Below, in pieces: positions 38,836 to 46,808 of a stretch of 64,000 bases of DNA; positions within the stretch are counted from its first letter, which is position 1; every line of letters begins with the position of its first letter. The DNA comes from an uncultured Pseudokineococcus sp. GTDB lineage: Bacteria > Actinomycetota > Actinomycetes > Actinomycetales > Quadrisphaeraceae. A program made the translations under genes and the position numbers. A model generated the notes under the pieces. That model had not been told where the DNA came from. It ran no database searches and saw only the letters and a program-made list of their open reading frames with translations. The stretch lies in contig NZ_CANMPM010000001.1 in assembly GCF_947499845.1 (NCBI RefSeq), forward strand, positions 1 to 64,000, given 5' to 3'.

Positions 38836-40029
38836 GTGGACGGCTCCTGGACTCCTGCGCTCGCGGGCCTCGTCGGGGTGCTCGTGGGGGTCGTCGGCGT
38901 GCTCGCGCCCCGGTGGGGCGCCCGCCGGCCGGAGCCGGAGCCGCCCCCGGAGGACGACCTGCCGACGGGCGCCGCCGACGTGCTGGCGGTGCTGTCCTCG
39001 GCGGTCGTCGTCGTGGACGTGGCGGACGTCGTCGTGCGGGCCAGCGCCGCCGCGCACGCCTTCGGGCTGGTGCGCGACCGCGAGCTCGTGCACCCCGAGC
39101 TGGCCGGTCTCGTCACGCGCGTGCGCCGCGACGGGGAGATCCGCGACGCCGAGATGTCGCTGCCGCGCGGGCCCTTCGTGGCGCCGGGCGCCGACGGCGC
39201 GGGCGTCCTCGTCGTCGGCGTGCGCGTGGCCCCCCTCGGCTCCCTCCACGTGCTCGTCCTCGTCGAGGACCGCACGCAGGCCAAGCGCCTGGAGGAGGTG
39301 CGCCGCGACTTCGTCGCCAACGTCAGCCACGAGCTGAAGACACCGGTCAGCGCCATCGCCCTGCTCGCCGAGACGATGGACGACGCCGCCGAGGACCCGA
39401 CCGCGGTCCGACGCTTCGCGCAGCGGATGACCCGGGAGTCCCAGCGCCTGTCGGCGCTCGTGCAGGAGATCGTCCAGCTGTCGCGCCTGCAGGACGCCGA
39501 CTCCCGCCACCAGCCGGTGCCGGTCGACGTCGACGAGGCCGTCCTCGAGGCGGTCGACCGCACCCGGCTCGTCGCCGACGGCCGCGGCGTCCGCATCACC
39601 ACGCGCCTGGCCCGCGAGGGCGACGGCGGCGGCCCCGGCGGCGCCCCGCCGGCGGAGGTCTGGGGGGACCGCGAGCTCGTCGTCACCGCCGTGCGCAACC
39701 TCGTCGACAACGGCGTCTCCTACTCGGACGCGGGCACCCGCGTGGCCGTCGTCGTCACGGTGGTCGACGAGCGCGTCGAGGTCGTCGTCAGCGACCAGGG
39801 CATCGGCATCCCCGAGTCCGAGGTCGGGCGCGTCTTCGAGCGCTTCTACCGCCTCGACCCGGCTCGTTCGCGGGCCACCGGCGGCACGGGCCTCGGGCTG
39901 TCGATCGTCAAGCACGTCGCCGCCACCCACGGCGGCGAGGTGGGCGTGTGGAGCAGCCCCGGCGAGGGGTCGACCTTCACGCTCCGCTTCCCCCTGCGCC
40001 GCGAAGAGGACGACGGGGACGGCACCTGA
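38836..40029 (+). CDS. senX3: Phosphate-responsive sensor histidine kinase SenX3
   Basis: A 397-residue membrane kinase. One or two N-terminal membrane spans precede a PAS-like region (about 40-145). The dimerisation box contains the phosphorylated H165 in VSHELKTPVSA. The ATP-binding domain has N (NLVDNGVSY), G1 (DQGIGIP), F (FERFYR) and G2 (GTGLGLSIV) boxes. Start: GTG 38836 follows a -10 box; the GTG 26 codons upstream (38758) lies before that box. The lack of a periplasmic domain, the phoU neighbour and the RegX3 partner support a phosphate-sensing role. Confidence 0.93.
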   Translation: MDGSWTPALAGLVGVLVGVVGVLAPRWGARRPEPEPPPEDDLPTGAADVLAVLSSAVVVVDVADVVVRASAAAHAFGLVRDRELVHPELAGLVTRVRRDGEIRDAEMSLPRGPFVAPGADGAGVLVVGVRVAPLGSLHVLVLVEDRTQAKRLEEVRRDFVANVSHELKTPVSAIALLAETMDDAAEDPTAVRRFAQRMTRESQRLSALVQEIVQLSRLQDADSRHQPVPVDVDEAVLEAVDRTRLVADGRGVRITTRLAREGDGGGPGGAPPAEVWGDRELVVTAVRNLVDNGVSYSDAGTRVAVVVTVVDERVEVVVSDQGIGIPESEVGRVFERFYRLDPARSRATGGTGLGLSIVKHVAATHGGEVGVWSSPGEGSTFTLRFPLRREEDDGDGT

Positions 40030-40093
40030 CCCACCTGCTCGCCGGCGCCCGCGCACCCGTGCGGCGCCCACCGTCGACCCGGGAGGACCCCGC

Positions 40094-40777
40094 GTGACCC
40101 GCATCCTGCTCGTCGAGGACGAGGAGTCCCTCAGCGACCCCCTCTCCTACCAGCTCGGCCGCGAGGGGTACGAGGTGGCCGTGGCCGCCGACGGCCCCTC
40201 GGCGGTGGCCGAGTTCGACCGCGCGGGAGCCGACCTCGTGCTCCTCGACCTCATGCTCCCGGGGCTGCCCGGCACCGAGGTGTGCCGGCAGCTGCGGGCC
40301 CGCAGCGCCGTCCCCGTCATCATGCTGACGGCCAAGGACAGCGAGGTCGACGTCGTCGTGGGCCTCGAGCTCGGGGCCGACGACTACGTGACGAAGCCGT
40401 ACTCCTCGCGCGAGCTCCTCGCGCGCATCCGGGCGGTGCTGCGCCGCCGCGGCGAGCCGGAGGAGGACGACGACGCCGGCGCCCTCGCCGCCGGCCCGGT
40501 GCGCATGGACGTCGAGCGCCACGTCGTGACGCTCGACGGCGAGCCGGTGGCCCTGCCGCTCAAGGAGTTCGAGCTGCTCGAGGTGCTCCTGCGCAACGCC
40601 GGCCGCGTGCTCACCCGCGGCCAGCTCATCGACCGGGTGTGGGGCGCCGACTACGTGGGGGACACCAAGACCCTCGACGTCCACGTCAAGCGGCTGCGCG
40701 CGAAGATCGAGGAGGACCCGGCCTCGCCGCGGCGTCTCGTCACCGTCCGCGGGCTGGGCTACAAGCTCGAGGGCTGA
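40094..40777 (+). CDS. regX3: Response regulator RegX3 (OmpR/PhoB family)
   Basis: A 227-residue two-component regulator. The receiver domain (1-120) has the phosphorylated D52 in LLDLMLPG, acidic E9-D10, and K in DYVTKPYSSRE. The C-terminal winged helix (about 130-227) ends VTVRGLGYKL. It would activate phosphate-starvation genes when phosphorylated by SenX3. GTG 40094 has GGGAGGA upstream, so unlike senX3 it is read with a ribosome binding site within the same mRNA. Confidence 0.94.
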   Translation: MTRILLVEDEESLSDPLSYQLGREGYEVAVAADGPSAVAEFDRAGADLVLLDLMLPGLPGTEVCRQLRARSAVPVIMLTAKDSEVDVVVGLELGADDYVTKPYSSRELLARIRAVLRRRGEPEEDDDAGALAAGPVRMDVERHVVTLDGEPVALPLKEFELLEVLLRNAGRVLTRGQLIDRVWGADYVGDTKTLDVHVKRLRAKIEEDPASPRRLVTVRGLGYKLEG

Positions 40778-40785
40778 GGGCGACG

Positions 40786-40815
40786 GCCCCCGCCGCGCGG
40801 CCGGGCGGCGGGGGC
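40786..40815 (+). terminator. Hairpin after regX3
   Basis: GCCCCCGCCG (40786-40795) pairs with CGGCGGGGGC (40806-40815) around a 10-nt loop, 9 bp after the regX3 stop. A second smaller hairpin follows at 40817-40839. Confidence 0.6.
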
Positions 40816-40924
40816 GGCCCCGGGACCAGGTCCCGGGGCTCGATACGCGGGAACGATGAGCCCGGCCGCCCGGGCCGGTCGTCACGGGGGAGGGCCGGTG
40901 GTCGGCCCCGTGAGCGGAGGCGCC

Positions 40925-41338
40925 ATGACGACCGAGATGTGCCCGTACCTGCACCCCCGGGGGAGCGTGCGGGAGGCGCTCGCGGCCTACCGGCGCGCCC
41001 TCGGCGGTGCGGAGCCGGCGACGACGACGTAAGGCTCGCTGGGGATGGACGACCCCGCCGTGCGCGACATGGTGGCCAACGCGGTGCCCCGCACGGAGCT
41101 GGGAGGCCCGCTCATGGTCTCCGACCTGCCCCCGGGGGCGGACGAGCCCGCGGGCGTCGCGTGCCTCTTCGGCGACGACGAGCCGGCGCTCCGACGGGCC
41201 TGGGACGTCCTCGCCGAGGGCGCCGAGGTGTTCGCGCCGCTGGAGCCCTCGCCCTGGGGCAGCCTCTTCGGCTCGCTGCGCGACCGCTGGGGCGTCAGCT
41301 GGCTCGTCGACGTCGACGGGGCGGCCGCCGCGGGCTGA
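40925..41338 (+). pseudogene. PhnB-like VOC family protein interrupted by an in-frame TAA
   Basis: ATG 40925 with GGAGG 4 nt upstream encodes 35 residues (MTTEMCPYLHPRG, REALAAYRRALGG) that match the start of PhnB/VOC proteins. A single TAA at 41030-41032 then stops the frame. The same frame continues without any shift from GGC 41033 through the rest of the family pattern: GGPLMVSDLPPG, DDEPALRRAWDVLAEGAEV, PLEPSPWGSLFGSLRDRWGVSWLVDV. In homologues an aromatic residue (often Tyr) stands about where the TAA lies, so one base change (TAC or TAT to TAA) explains the break. A downstream ATG at 41045 could yield only a 97-residue fragment. Sequencing error is possible. Confidence 0.85.
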
Positions 41339-41354
41339 CCGACCCCCGCACGGC

Positions 41355-41403
41355 GGGAGGGCCCCGGACCGGACCGCTCGGCGGTCCGGTCCGGGGCCCT
41401 CCC
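41355..41403. terminator. Bidirectional 23-bp hairpin
   Basis: A perfect 23-bp stem (41355-41377 with 41381-41403) closed by TCG lies between the broken PhnB-like gene and the convergent lipoprotein gene. Confidence 0.8.
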
Positions 41404-41423
41404 GGTGCGGCGGCGGCGCTGCG

Positions 41424-42149
41424 TCAGCCGTCGCTGCTGCCGGGCTCGGTGAGGGTGTCGTCGCCCGCGGACTCGGCACCGGACCCGCCGCCGGACTCGG
41501 GGTCGTCGCCGACGCCGACGGGGCTGCCCTCGGGCTCGCCGGCGAGGGTGGCCGTCGCGCCGCCCGGGGTCGGGGTGGGGGCCTGCGTGGGGACCAGGGT
41601 CTGGTACTCGGGCAGCGAGCCGTCGAGCAGCGGGGTCTCGACCTCGAGGACCGCGCCTTCGAGCACCATCGTGACGGGCACGAGCTCGCCGGGGACGGCG
41701 CCGACCGGGTCGGCGACGAGGTCGCCCGAGACCTCGGCGCCCTCGGGGAGCTCCTGGCTGCCGAGGTCCTCCGTCTGCTGCTCGCCGAGGGGGACGCTGC
41801 TGCGCGCCGGGACGGTCACCTCGCCGGACAGGCCGCCCGGGCCGGAGACCTCGACGACGACCTCGTCGAGGCTGTCGTTGACGAGGACGCCGTACAGGCG
41901 CGCCGGGCCGTCGGCCTCCGGGCCGATGAGCAGGAGGTTGCGCACGAGCAGCGCTGTGCCCGGGCCGTCGGCGTCCGTCTCCGAGAGCGGGAAGTACGCC
42001 TGGACGCCGTCGGAGGGCGCGTACTGCAGCTCCGTCGAGAACTGGTTGACGACGGGCGAGACGGCGCACCCCGCGCTGGCCGAGACCGCGGCGGCGGCGA
42101 GGACCACGGCGGCCGCGCGGCGCGCTGCGGGACGTGTCGGGCGGGGCAC
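41424..42149 (-). CDS. Putative lipoprotein, unknown function
   Basis: A 241-residue secreted protein. The N-terminus is basic (RPTRPAARRA) then hydrophobic, ending in SASAGCAVSP, a plausible lipobox with the Cys to be lipidated. The mature part has beta-rich segments (ALLVRNLLLIGPEADGPARLYGVLVNDS) resembling the copper-chaperone-like/DUF461 lipoprotein fold of actinobacteria (tentative). The C-terminal 60 residues are Pro/Gly/Ser-rich and acidic. Start: GTG 42149 has GAGGAG 6 nt upstream. It is divergent from carD with 250 bp between starts. Confidence 0.8.
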   Translation of the reverse strand: MPRPTRPAARRAAAVVLAAAAVSASAGCAVSPVVNQFSTELQYAPSDGVQAYFPLSETDADGPGTALLVRNLLLIGPEADGPARLYGVLVNDSLDEVVVEVSGPGGLSGEVTVPARSSVPLGEQQTEDLGSQELPEGAEVSGDLVADPVGAVPGELVPVTMVLEGAVLEVETPLLDGSLPEYQTLVPTQAPTPTPGGATATLAGEPEGSPVGVGDDPESGGGSGAESAGDDTLTEPGSSDG

Positions 42150-42366
42150 GGGCGTCTCCTCGGGTCGGTCGCGACGTCTGGGGCGGAGCGTAGCCGTGGC
42201 GGGTCGCGACAGCGCCCGCGGGCTCGCCGGGCCGTCGTCCGAGGGGGTGCCGCAGCACGCCGCGGGGGCCGCTGTCAAGGCCTGCGGGACGCCGTTCTCG
42301 GGCTCTACGAGCCTCTGACCTGCGACGATGCTCGCTCGAGCGCCCGGGGGCACTGCTTCGCCGTGG

Positions 42367-42372
42367 TAACCT
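42367..42372 (+). promoter_or_regulatory. -10 box of carD
   Basis: TAACCT predicts transcription from about 42379 and a 20-nt leader that includes AAAGGGGA as ribosome binding site before ATG 42400. Confidence 0.5.
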
Positions 42373-42399
42373 CGAGGTCACGAAAGGGGAATAGAGCAG

Positions 42400-42882
42400 A
42401 TGGCTTTCACTGTCGGCGAGACTGTCGTGTACCCCCATCACGGGGCGGCCCTGATCGAGGAGATCAAGACCCGGATGATCAAGGGGGAGGAGAAGCTCTA
42501 CCTCCGCCTCAAGGTCCCCCAGGGAGACCTGACCATCGAGGTCCCCGCGGAGAACTGCGACCTGGTCGGCGTCCGCGACGTCGTCGGCAAGGAGGGCCTC
42601 GACCGCGTGTTCGAGGTCCTGCGCGCCCCCTACACCGAGGAGCCGACCAACTGGTCGCGCCGCTACAAGGCGAACCTCGAGAAGCTCGCCTCCGGCGACG
42701 TCATCAAGGTCGCCGAGGTCGTGCGCGACCTGTGGCGCCGCGACCAGGACCGCGGCCTGTCGGCCGGCGAGAAGCGCATGCTCGCCAAGGCCCGCCAGAT
42801 CCTCGTCTCCGAGCTCGCGCTCGCGGAGAAGACCGAGGAGACGAGGGCCGAGGCCATCCTCGACGAGGTCCTCGCGTCCTGA
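42400..42882 (+). CDS. carD: RNA polymerase-binding transcription factor CarD
   Basis: A 160-residue essential actinobacterial factor that stabilises the RNA polymerase-promoter open complex. The N-terminal Tudor-like RNA polymerase interaction domain starts [20 protein letters not shown]. The helical C-terminus contains the conserved Trp-containing segment [13 protein letters not shown], and [20 protein letters not shown] matches the family closely. The start codon is certain. In relatives carD also precedes ispD-ispF, as here. A large hairpin follows. Confidence 0.97.
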   Translation: MAFTVGETVVYPHHGAALIEEIKTRMIKGEEKLYLRLKVPQGDLTIEVPAENCDLVGVRDVVGKEGLDRVFEVLRAPYTEEPTNWSRRYKANLEKLASGDVIKVAEVVRDLWRRDQDRGLSAGEKRMLAKARQILVSELALAEKTEETRAEAILDEVLAS

Positions 42883-42896
42883 GCACCGCACCGCAG

Positions 42897-42934
42897 ACGG
42901 AGCCCGTCGCCCCCCGGGGGGCGACGGGCTCCGT
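42897..42934 (+). terminator. 19-bp palindrome after carD, touching the ispD start
   Basis: A perfect palindrome: 42897-42915 pairs with 42916-42934, giving a long stem with a tight turn. It begins 14 bp after the carD stop, and its last two bases overlap GTG 42933, the best start of ispD. It probably limits read-through from carD into ispD. Confidence 0.7.
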
Positions 42935-43751
42935 GCGTGCCGGGGGCCCGGGTGGTGGCCCAGGCGGTGGTGGCCCAGGTAGTGGTGGCCCAGGCGGCGA
43001 GGGCGCCGCCGCGTGCGTCCTCGTCGCCGCCGGGAGCGGCACCCGCCTGGCCGCGGGGCGGCCGAAGGCCTTCGTCGCCGTGGGCGGCGCCCCGCTGCTC
43101 GTCCACGCGGCCGCGGGCCTCGCGGCCTCGGGCGCCCTCGACCGGGTGGTCGTCGTCGTCCCCGCCGGGCTGGAGGACGAGGCGCGCCGCCTGCTGGCGG
43201 AGGTGCCGGGGATGCCCCCGACGGACGTCGTCGAGGGCGGCCCCAGCCGGCAGGCGTCGGTGGCGGCGGGCCTCGGCGCCCTCCCCGCGGGCGCCGACGT
43301 CGTCCTCGTCCACGACGCGGCGCGGGCCCTGGCCCCGGCCGACCTCGTGCGGCGCGTGGTCGCGGCGGTCCGCCCGGGCGGCCACGAGGTCGTCGTGCCC
43401 GCGGTGCCCGTCTCCGACACGCTGCGCGACGTCTCGGGCGGCGTCGTCGACCGTTCACGCCTGCGGGCGGTGCAGACGCCGCAGGGCTTCACCGCCGACG
43501 TCCTGCGCCGGGCGCACGTCGCGGCGGCCGTGGGGGAGGGCGCCACCGACGACGCCGGCCTGGCCGAGGCGGCGGGCTCGCGCGTGCACCTCGTCGAGGG
43601 CGACGCCGAGGCGTTCAAGGTCACCGGCCCGCTCGACCTCCTGCTCGCCGAAGCCGTGCTCGCGCGGCGCGCGGCGGGCCCGCTCTCGACCTCGTCCTCG
43701 GGCGCGCCGTCGTCGGCCGCGCGGGGGCCTGTCGGCGGGGCGACGGCGTGA
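42933..43751 (+). CDS. ispD: 2-C-methyl-D-erythritol 4-phosphate cytidylyltransferase
   Basis: A 272-residue MEP-pathway enzyme that activates methylerythritol phosphate with CTP. The motif [32 protein letters not shown] and the C-terminal [15 protein letters not shown] are typical. A Gly/Pro-rich N-terminal extension of about 25 residues is encoded by a 15-bp tandem repeat (42951-42995). Start GTG 42933 is at the 3' edge of the carD hairpin. CTG 42879, overlapping the carD stop, is an alternative if the operon is coupled. The stop overlaps ispF by 4 bp. Confidence 0.92.
   Translation: MRAGGPGGGPGGGGPGSGGPGGEGAAACVLVAAGSGTRLAAGRPKAFVAVGGAPLLVHAAAGLAASGALDRVVVVVPAGLEDEARRLLAEVPGMPPTDVVEGGPSRQASVAAGLGALPAGADVVLVHDAARALAPADLVRRVVAAVRPGGHEVVVPAVPVSDTLRDVSGGVVDRSRLRAVQTPQGFTADVLRRAHVAAAVGEGATDDAGLAEAAGSRVHLVEGDAEAFKVTGPLDLLLAEAVLARRAAGPLSTSSSGAPSSAARGPVGGATA
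42951..42995 (+). repeat. 15-bp in-frame tandem repeat in ispD
   Basis: Three copies of GGTGGTGGCCCAGGC (with one or two substitutions in copies 2 and 3) encode Gly-Gly-Gly-Pro-Gly units before the conserved core. Copy-number change would not alter the frame. Confidence 0.85.
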
Positions 43752-44326
43752 GCGCCGCCGCCGACGACGACGGGGCCGTGCCGTCCGAGCACCCCCTCTC
43801 GTCGACCGCCGGGCCGACCGCCGGGCCGACCGCCGGGCCGACCGCCGGTGTGCCGCGGGTGGGCACGGGCGTCGACGTGCACGCCTTCGCGCCGGAGGGC
43901 TCCGACCGCGAGCTGTGGGTCGCCGGCCTGCGGTGGCCGGGCGAACGCGGCCTCGACGGGCACTCCGACGCCGACGTCGTCGCGCACGCGGCTTGCGACG
44001 CCCTGCTGGCCGCCGCGGGGATCGGCGACCTCGGGCAGCACTTCGGCACGGCCGAGCCGCAGTGGGCCGGGGCGTCCGGCGCGACCCTCCTCGCGGAGAC
44101 GGCCCGCCGGGTGCGGGAGGCGGGCTTCGAGGTCGGCAACGTCTCCGTGCAGCTGCTCGGCAACCGGCCGCGCTTCTCGCCCCGGCGCGCCGAGGCGCAG
44201 GAGGCGCTCTCGCGGGCGGTGGGCGCCCCCGTCGCGGTCTCCGCGACGACGACGGACGGGCTCGGGCTCACCGGCCGGGGCGAGGGCCTCGCGGCGGTCG
44301 CGACGGCGCTCGTCGTCCCCCGCTGA
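43748..44326 (+). CDS. ispF: 2-C-methyl-D-erythritol 2,4-cyclodiphosphate synthase
   Basis: Converts CDP-methylerythritol phosphate to the cyclic diphosphate. The metal ligands are in GVDVHAF (Asp and His) and GHSDADV, and [15 protein letters not shown] is the conserved tail. GTG 43748 overlaps the ispD TGA (GTGA) and gives 192 residues. It includes a 34-residue extension with Pro-Thr-Ala-Gly repeats (12-bp units, 43804-43848). GTG 43850 would give the standard length beginning [13 protein letters not shown] prefer the coupled start but both are open. Confidence 0.93.
   Translation: MSAAADDDGAVPSEHPLSSTAGPTAGPTAGPTAGVPRVGTGVDVHAFAPEGSDRELWVAGLRWPGERGLDGHSDADVVAHAACDALLAAAGIGDLGQHFGTAEPQWAGASGATLLAETARRVREAGFEVGNVSVQLLGNRPRFSPRRAEAQEALSRAVGAPVAVSATTTDGLGLTGRGEGLAAVATALVVPR
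43804..43848 (+). repeat. 12-bp in-frame tandem repeat in ispF
   Basis: Three full copies of GACCGCCGGGCC and a diverged fourth encode Gly-Pro-Thr-Ala repeats at the N-terminus of the longer IspF form. Confidence 0.85.
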
Positions 44327-44393
44327 GACCCCTCGCCAGGGGCGCCTGCGAGGAGCCTCCGGCCAGGGGACCAGTAGCGGCCGCGGCCCGGCC

Positions 44394-45470
44394 TCAGCCG
44401 ACCTCGGCGACCCGCACGTCGACGGCCTCGTGGACGGCGGCCACGGCCTCGCCGGGCGCGCGGCAGGTGAGCCGCGCCGGGGGGCGGCGGGTCCGCTCGA
44501 CCGTGACGACGCTGAGGGCCGGCAGCGGGCCGGTGCCCCGGACCTCGACCTCCCACCGGTCGCGGCCCACCGGCACGGGCCGCCCGCCGCGGGCGTCGCG
44601 CACGGACGCGGGCCCGTAGCGGTCCAGGACGCCGATGACGGCGGCCTGGACGGCGGGCGGGCCGCTGCTCGTGCCGCGCAGGTGGCGCGTCGAGACCCGC
44701 CCGGCCAGGTGGTCCTCGACCACGCCCTCGGCGGACGCCGGGTCGAGGTCGCCGTAGTAGGCGCCGTCGGGCAGCACGAGGAGGTTGGGGGCGAAGCGGT
44801 CGCCGCCGACGTGCGAGCACTCCCACGTCGCCGCCGGCCAGCGGGCGGCGAGGGCCGCAGCCACCGGGCGCCCCCGGACGGCGCAGCACGCGTCGTGCCG
44901 CCCGTGGGCGCAGACGAGCAGCAGCGGGTCGCGCCCGGCGCCCGCGCCCTCGACGAGGGGCTGGCCGAGGGCGCGGGCGGCCTCCTCGAGGCCGGCGTCG
45001 AGACGACCGCGCTCCGCCGCGTCCGCGCCGAGCGCGTCGGGGTGCGCCGCGCCGGCGTCCCAGGCGCCCCACCGCACGAGGCCCGTCGGCTCGTCGACGA
45101 CGGCCCAGGCCCGCGTCGCGGGGGAGGGGGCGCCGGGGCCCTGACCCGGCGCGGCGGCGCCCCGCACGGCGGGCCGCCGCACGAGCAGGACCCGCCCGCC
45201 CGCGGCCGCGGCGGCGTCGCGCAGCCGCTGCTGGAGCGCGGCGGGCAGCCCCGACCCGCCCAGCGCGTCCGGCGCCCAGGGACCGGGGTGCTCGACCAGC
45301 AGCCAGCGGCGCGTCCACGCCGCGGTCGCGCCGAGGGGGTCGCACCGGCGGCGCGCGTCGTCGGAGCACCGCGGCAGGTCGCGGCGCCGCTGCGGGGCGT
45401 CCGCGCTGCCCGGGTCGACCTGCGCGGGGACGACGACGCCCGGGCGCCCGGGGGACGGTGGCGCGCTCAC
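44394..45470 (-). CDS. Sucrase/ferredoxin-like family protein
   Basis: A 358-residue protein of the Suc_Fer-like family (thioredoxin-like ferredoxin fold, similar to yeast Apd1). The family hallmark CAHGRHDACCAVRGRP supplies three Cys and a His that may bind a [2Fe-2S] cluster. WECSHVGGDRFAPNLLVLPDG is the second conserved block and GDLDPASAEGVVEDHLAG the third. Apd1-type proteins bind [2Fe-2S]; sucrase activity is not credible. GTG 45470 overlaps the stop of the JmjC/cupin gene in a GTGA arrangement, so the two are coupled. An electron-transfer role for the adjacent oxygenase is possible (inference). Confidence 0.88.
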   Translation of the reverse strand: MSAPPSPGRPGVVVPAQVDPGSADAPQRRRDLPRCSDDARRRCDPLGATAAWTRRWLLVEHPGPWAPDALGGSGLPAALQQRLRDAAAAAGGRVLLVRRPAVRGAAAPGQGPGAPSPATRAWAVVDEPTGLVRWGAWDAGAAHPDALGADAAERGRLDAGLEEAARALGQPLVEGAGAGRDPLLLVCAHGRHDACCAVRGRPVAAALAARWPAATWECSHVGGDRFAPNLLVLPDGAYYGDLDPASAEGVVEDHLAGRVSTRHLRGTSSGPPAVQAAVIGVLDRYGPASVRDARGGRPVPVGRDRWEVEVRGTGPLPALSVVTVERTRRPPARLTCRAPGEAVAAVHEAVDVRVAEVG

Positions 45471-46807
45471 CGGGGGACGAGGACCCCCGCGAGCACGAGG
45501 CGGCGCGCGAGGTCGGCGGGCGCAGGTGCGTCGAGGAGGGCCGCGTCGGTAGGGGCCGCGCCGGGAGAGCCGCCGTCCCCCGCGGCGAGGAGCGCCCGCA
45601 CCGCGTCGACGTCGTCCGCGCCGAGCACGACGTCGCCCGCGCGGCTGCGCAGGACCGCGCCGTCCTCGCGCTCCTCGAGCACGGCGGCGAGGTGCCGGCG
45701 GAGCACGAGCCCCGACGCGTCGCCGGTCCGCTCGACCTCCTGCGCCGCGCGCAGCTGGGCGAGGGGGCCCACCGGCTCGGCGCGCTGGTTGGCACGCACC
45801 TGACCGGCGAGCGGGCGGGCGAGGCGCTCGGCGTCGACGGCCCGGACGGCGGCGAGGAGCCGCTCGCGCACGAGCTCGAGGTCGTCGGCGGTCGACGACG
45901 GGTCGTCGACGCTCACGCCGAGGGGGAGGGAGGCGCGCACCTCGGCGTCGTCGCCCAGGTCGGCCAGGGCGGCCCGCAGGAGCTGCTCGGCGAGGCCGTG
46001 GCGCGTCCAGGGGTGCACGCCGATGGTGAGGTGGGTGCTGACGTCGCCGAGGGCCGTCGCCGCGTGCAGGTAGCCGCGCGGCAGGTACAGGCAGTCGCCG
46101 GGGCGCAGGACGGCGTCGAGCAGCGGCTCGCGGGCGGCCTCGGCCTCGACCGCGGCGCGCCGCGCCGTCCAGGGCTGGTCGCGCAGCGGGCTGGGGTGCA
46201 CGGGCTCGTGCAGCCGCCAGCGCTTCTCGCCCTCCACCTGGAGGACGAAGACGTCGTGGACGTCGTAGTGGTCGTCGAAGCCCCGCGACTGCGGGGGCGT
46301 GACGTAGGCGTTGACCTGCACGGGGTGGCCGAGGTCGGCCGCCAGCGCCTGGGAGAAGTCGACGAGCGCGGGCCACGTCCGGTGCAGGCCCTGCAGGACC
46401 ATGGTCGACCCGTCGGCGAAGAGCCGGACGAGCTTGTCGTCGCTCACCTGGTCGCCCACGGTCGCGCCGACGCCGCCGCCCGCGGTGAACGAGCGGTCGG
46501 GCAGCGTGGTGCCCTGCTTGGCCACGCGCAGGAACGGCGTCCGCAGCCCCCGCGTGGAGACGAGCTCGTCCACGGCCCCGGCGGACAGGAGGTCCTCGAA
46601 GCCCCGCGGCAGGTCCTCGGCCCGCGTGAGCAGGGGGCGCTCGCCCCAGGTGGCGCCGAAGCCGTCCGCCGCCGCGCCGACCAGTCGTCGCAGCGCGGCG
46701 AGGCGCGGTGCGTCCTCGCCGGTCGCCCCGTCGGGGACGGGACCGTCGTGCCGGTCCGGGTGGCCGGGCTCGCGCCCGGCCACCCGGTCCTCGTGCAGGG
46801 CCGTCAC
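45467..46807 (-). CDS. JmjC/cupin-domain 2-oxoglutarate oxygenase-like protein
   Basis: A 446-residue protein resembling ribosomal oxygenases (RoxA/YcfD, uL16 arginine hydroxylase). The iron triad is visible: HYD (H180, D182) within DDHYDVHDVFVLQ, and H248 in LPRGYLHAA; GEKRWRLH follows the first pair, as in that family. The C-terminal 170 residues form a helical and winged-helix-like region. Start: GTG 46807 lies 1 nt after the TGA of the upstream repeat-protein gene. The substrate could be a ribosomal protein, or the small repeat protein encoded just before it (inference). Confidence 0.88.
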   Translation of the reverse strand: MTALHEDRVAGREPGHPDRHDGPVPDGATGEDAPRLAALRRLVGAAADGFGATWGERPLLTRAEDLPRGFEDLLSAGAVDELVSTRGLRTPFLRVAKQGTTLPDRSFTAGGGVGATVGDQVSDDKLVRLFADGSTMVLQGLHRTWPALVDFSQALAADLGHPVQVNAYVTPPQSRGFDDHYDVHDVFVLQVEGEKRWRLHEPVHPSPLRDQPWTARRAAVEAEAAREPLLDAVLRPGDCLYLPRGYLHAATALGDVSTHLTIGVHPWTRHGLAEQLLRAALADLGDDAEVRASLPLGVSVDDPSSTADDLELVRERLLAAVRAVDAERLARPLAGQVRANQRAEPVGPLAQLRAAQEVERTGDASGLVLRRHLAAVLEEREDGAVLRSRAGDVVLGADDVDAVRALLAAGDGGSPGAAPTDAALLDAPAPADLARRLVLAGVLVPR

Positions 46808-46808
46808 G

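Noticed and set aside
40850-40883. ECF sigma-factor promoter (GGAAC with CGTC) before the PhnB-like gene
   Set aside because: The two elements are about 25 bp apart, too far for the usual 16-17 bp spacing.
41030-41032. Recoding (selenocysteine or pyrrolysine) at the in-frame stop of the PhnB-like gene
   Set aside because: The stop is TAA, which is not used for either recoding system.
44394-45470. True sucrase activity for the sucrase/ferredoxin-like protein
   Set aside because: The name is historical. The sequence has a thioredoxin-like ferredoxin Cys pattern and no glycosidase motif.
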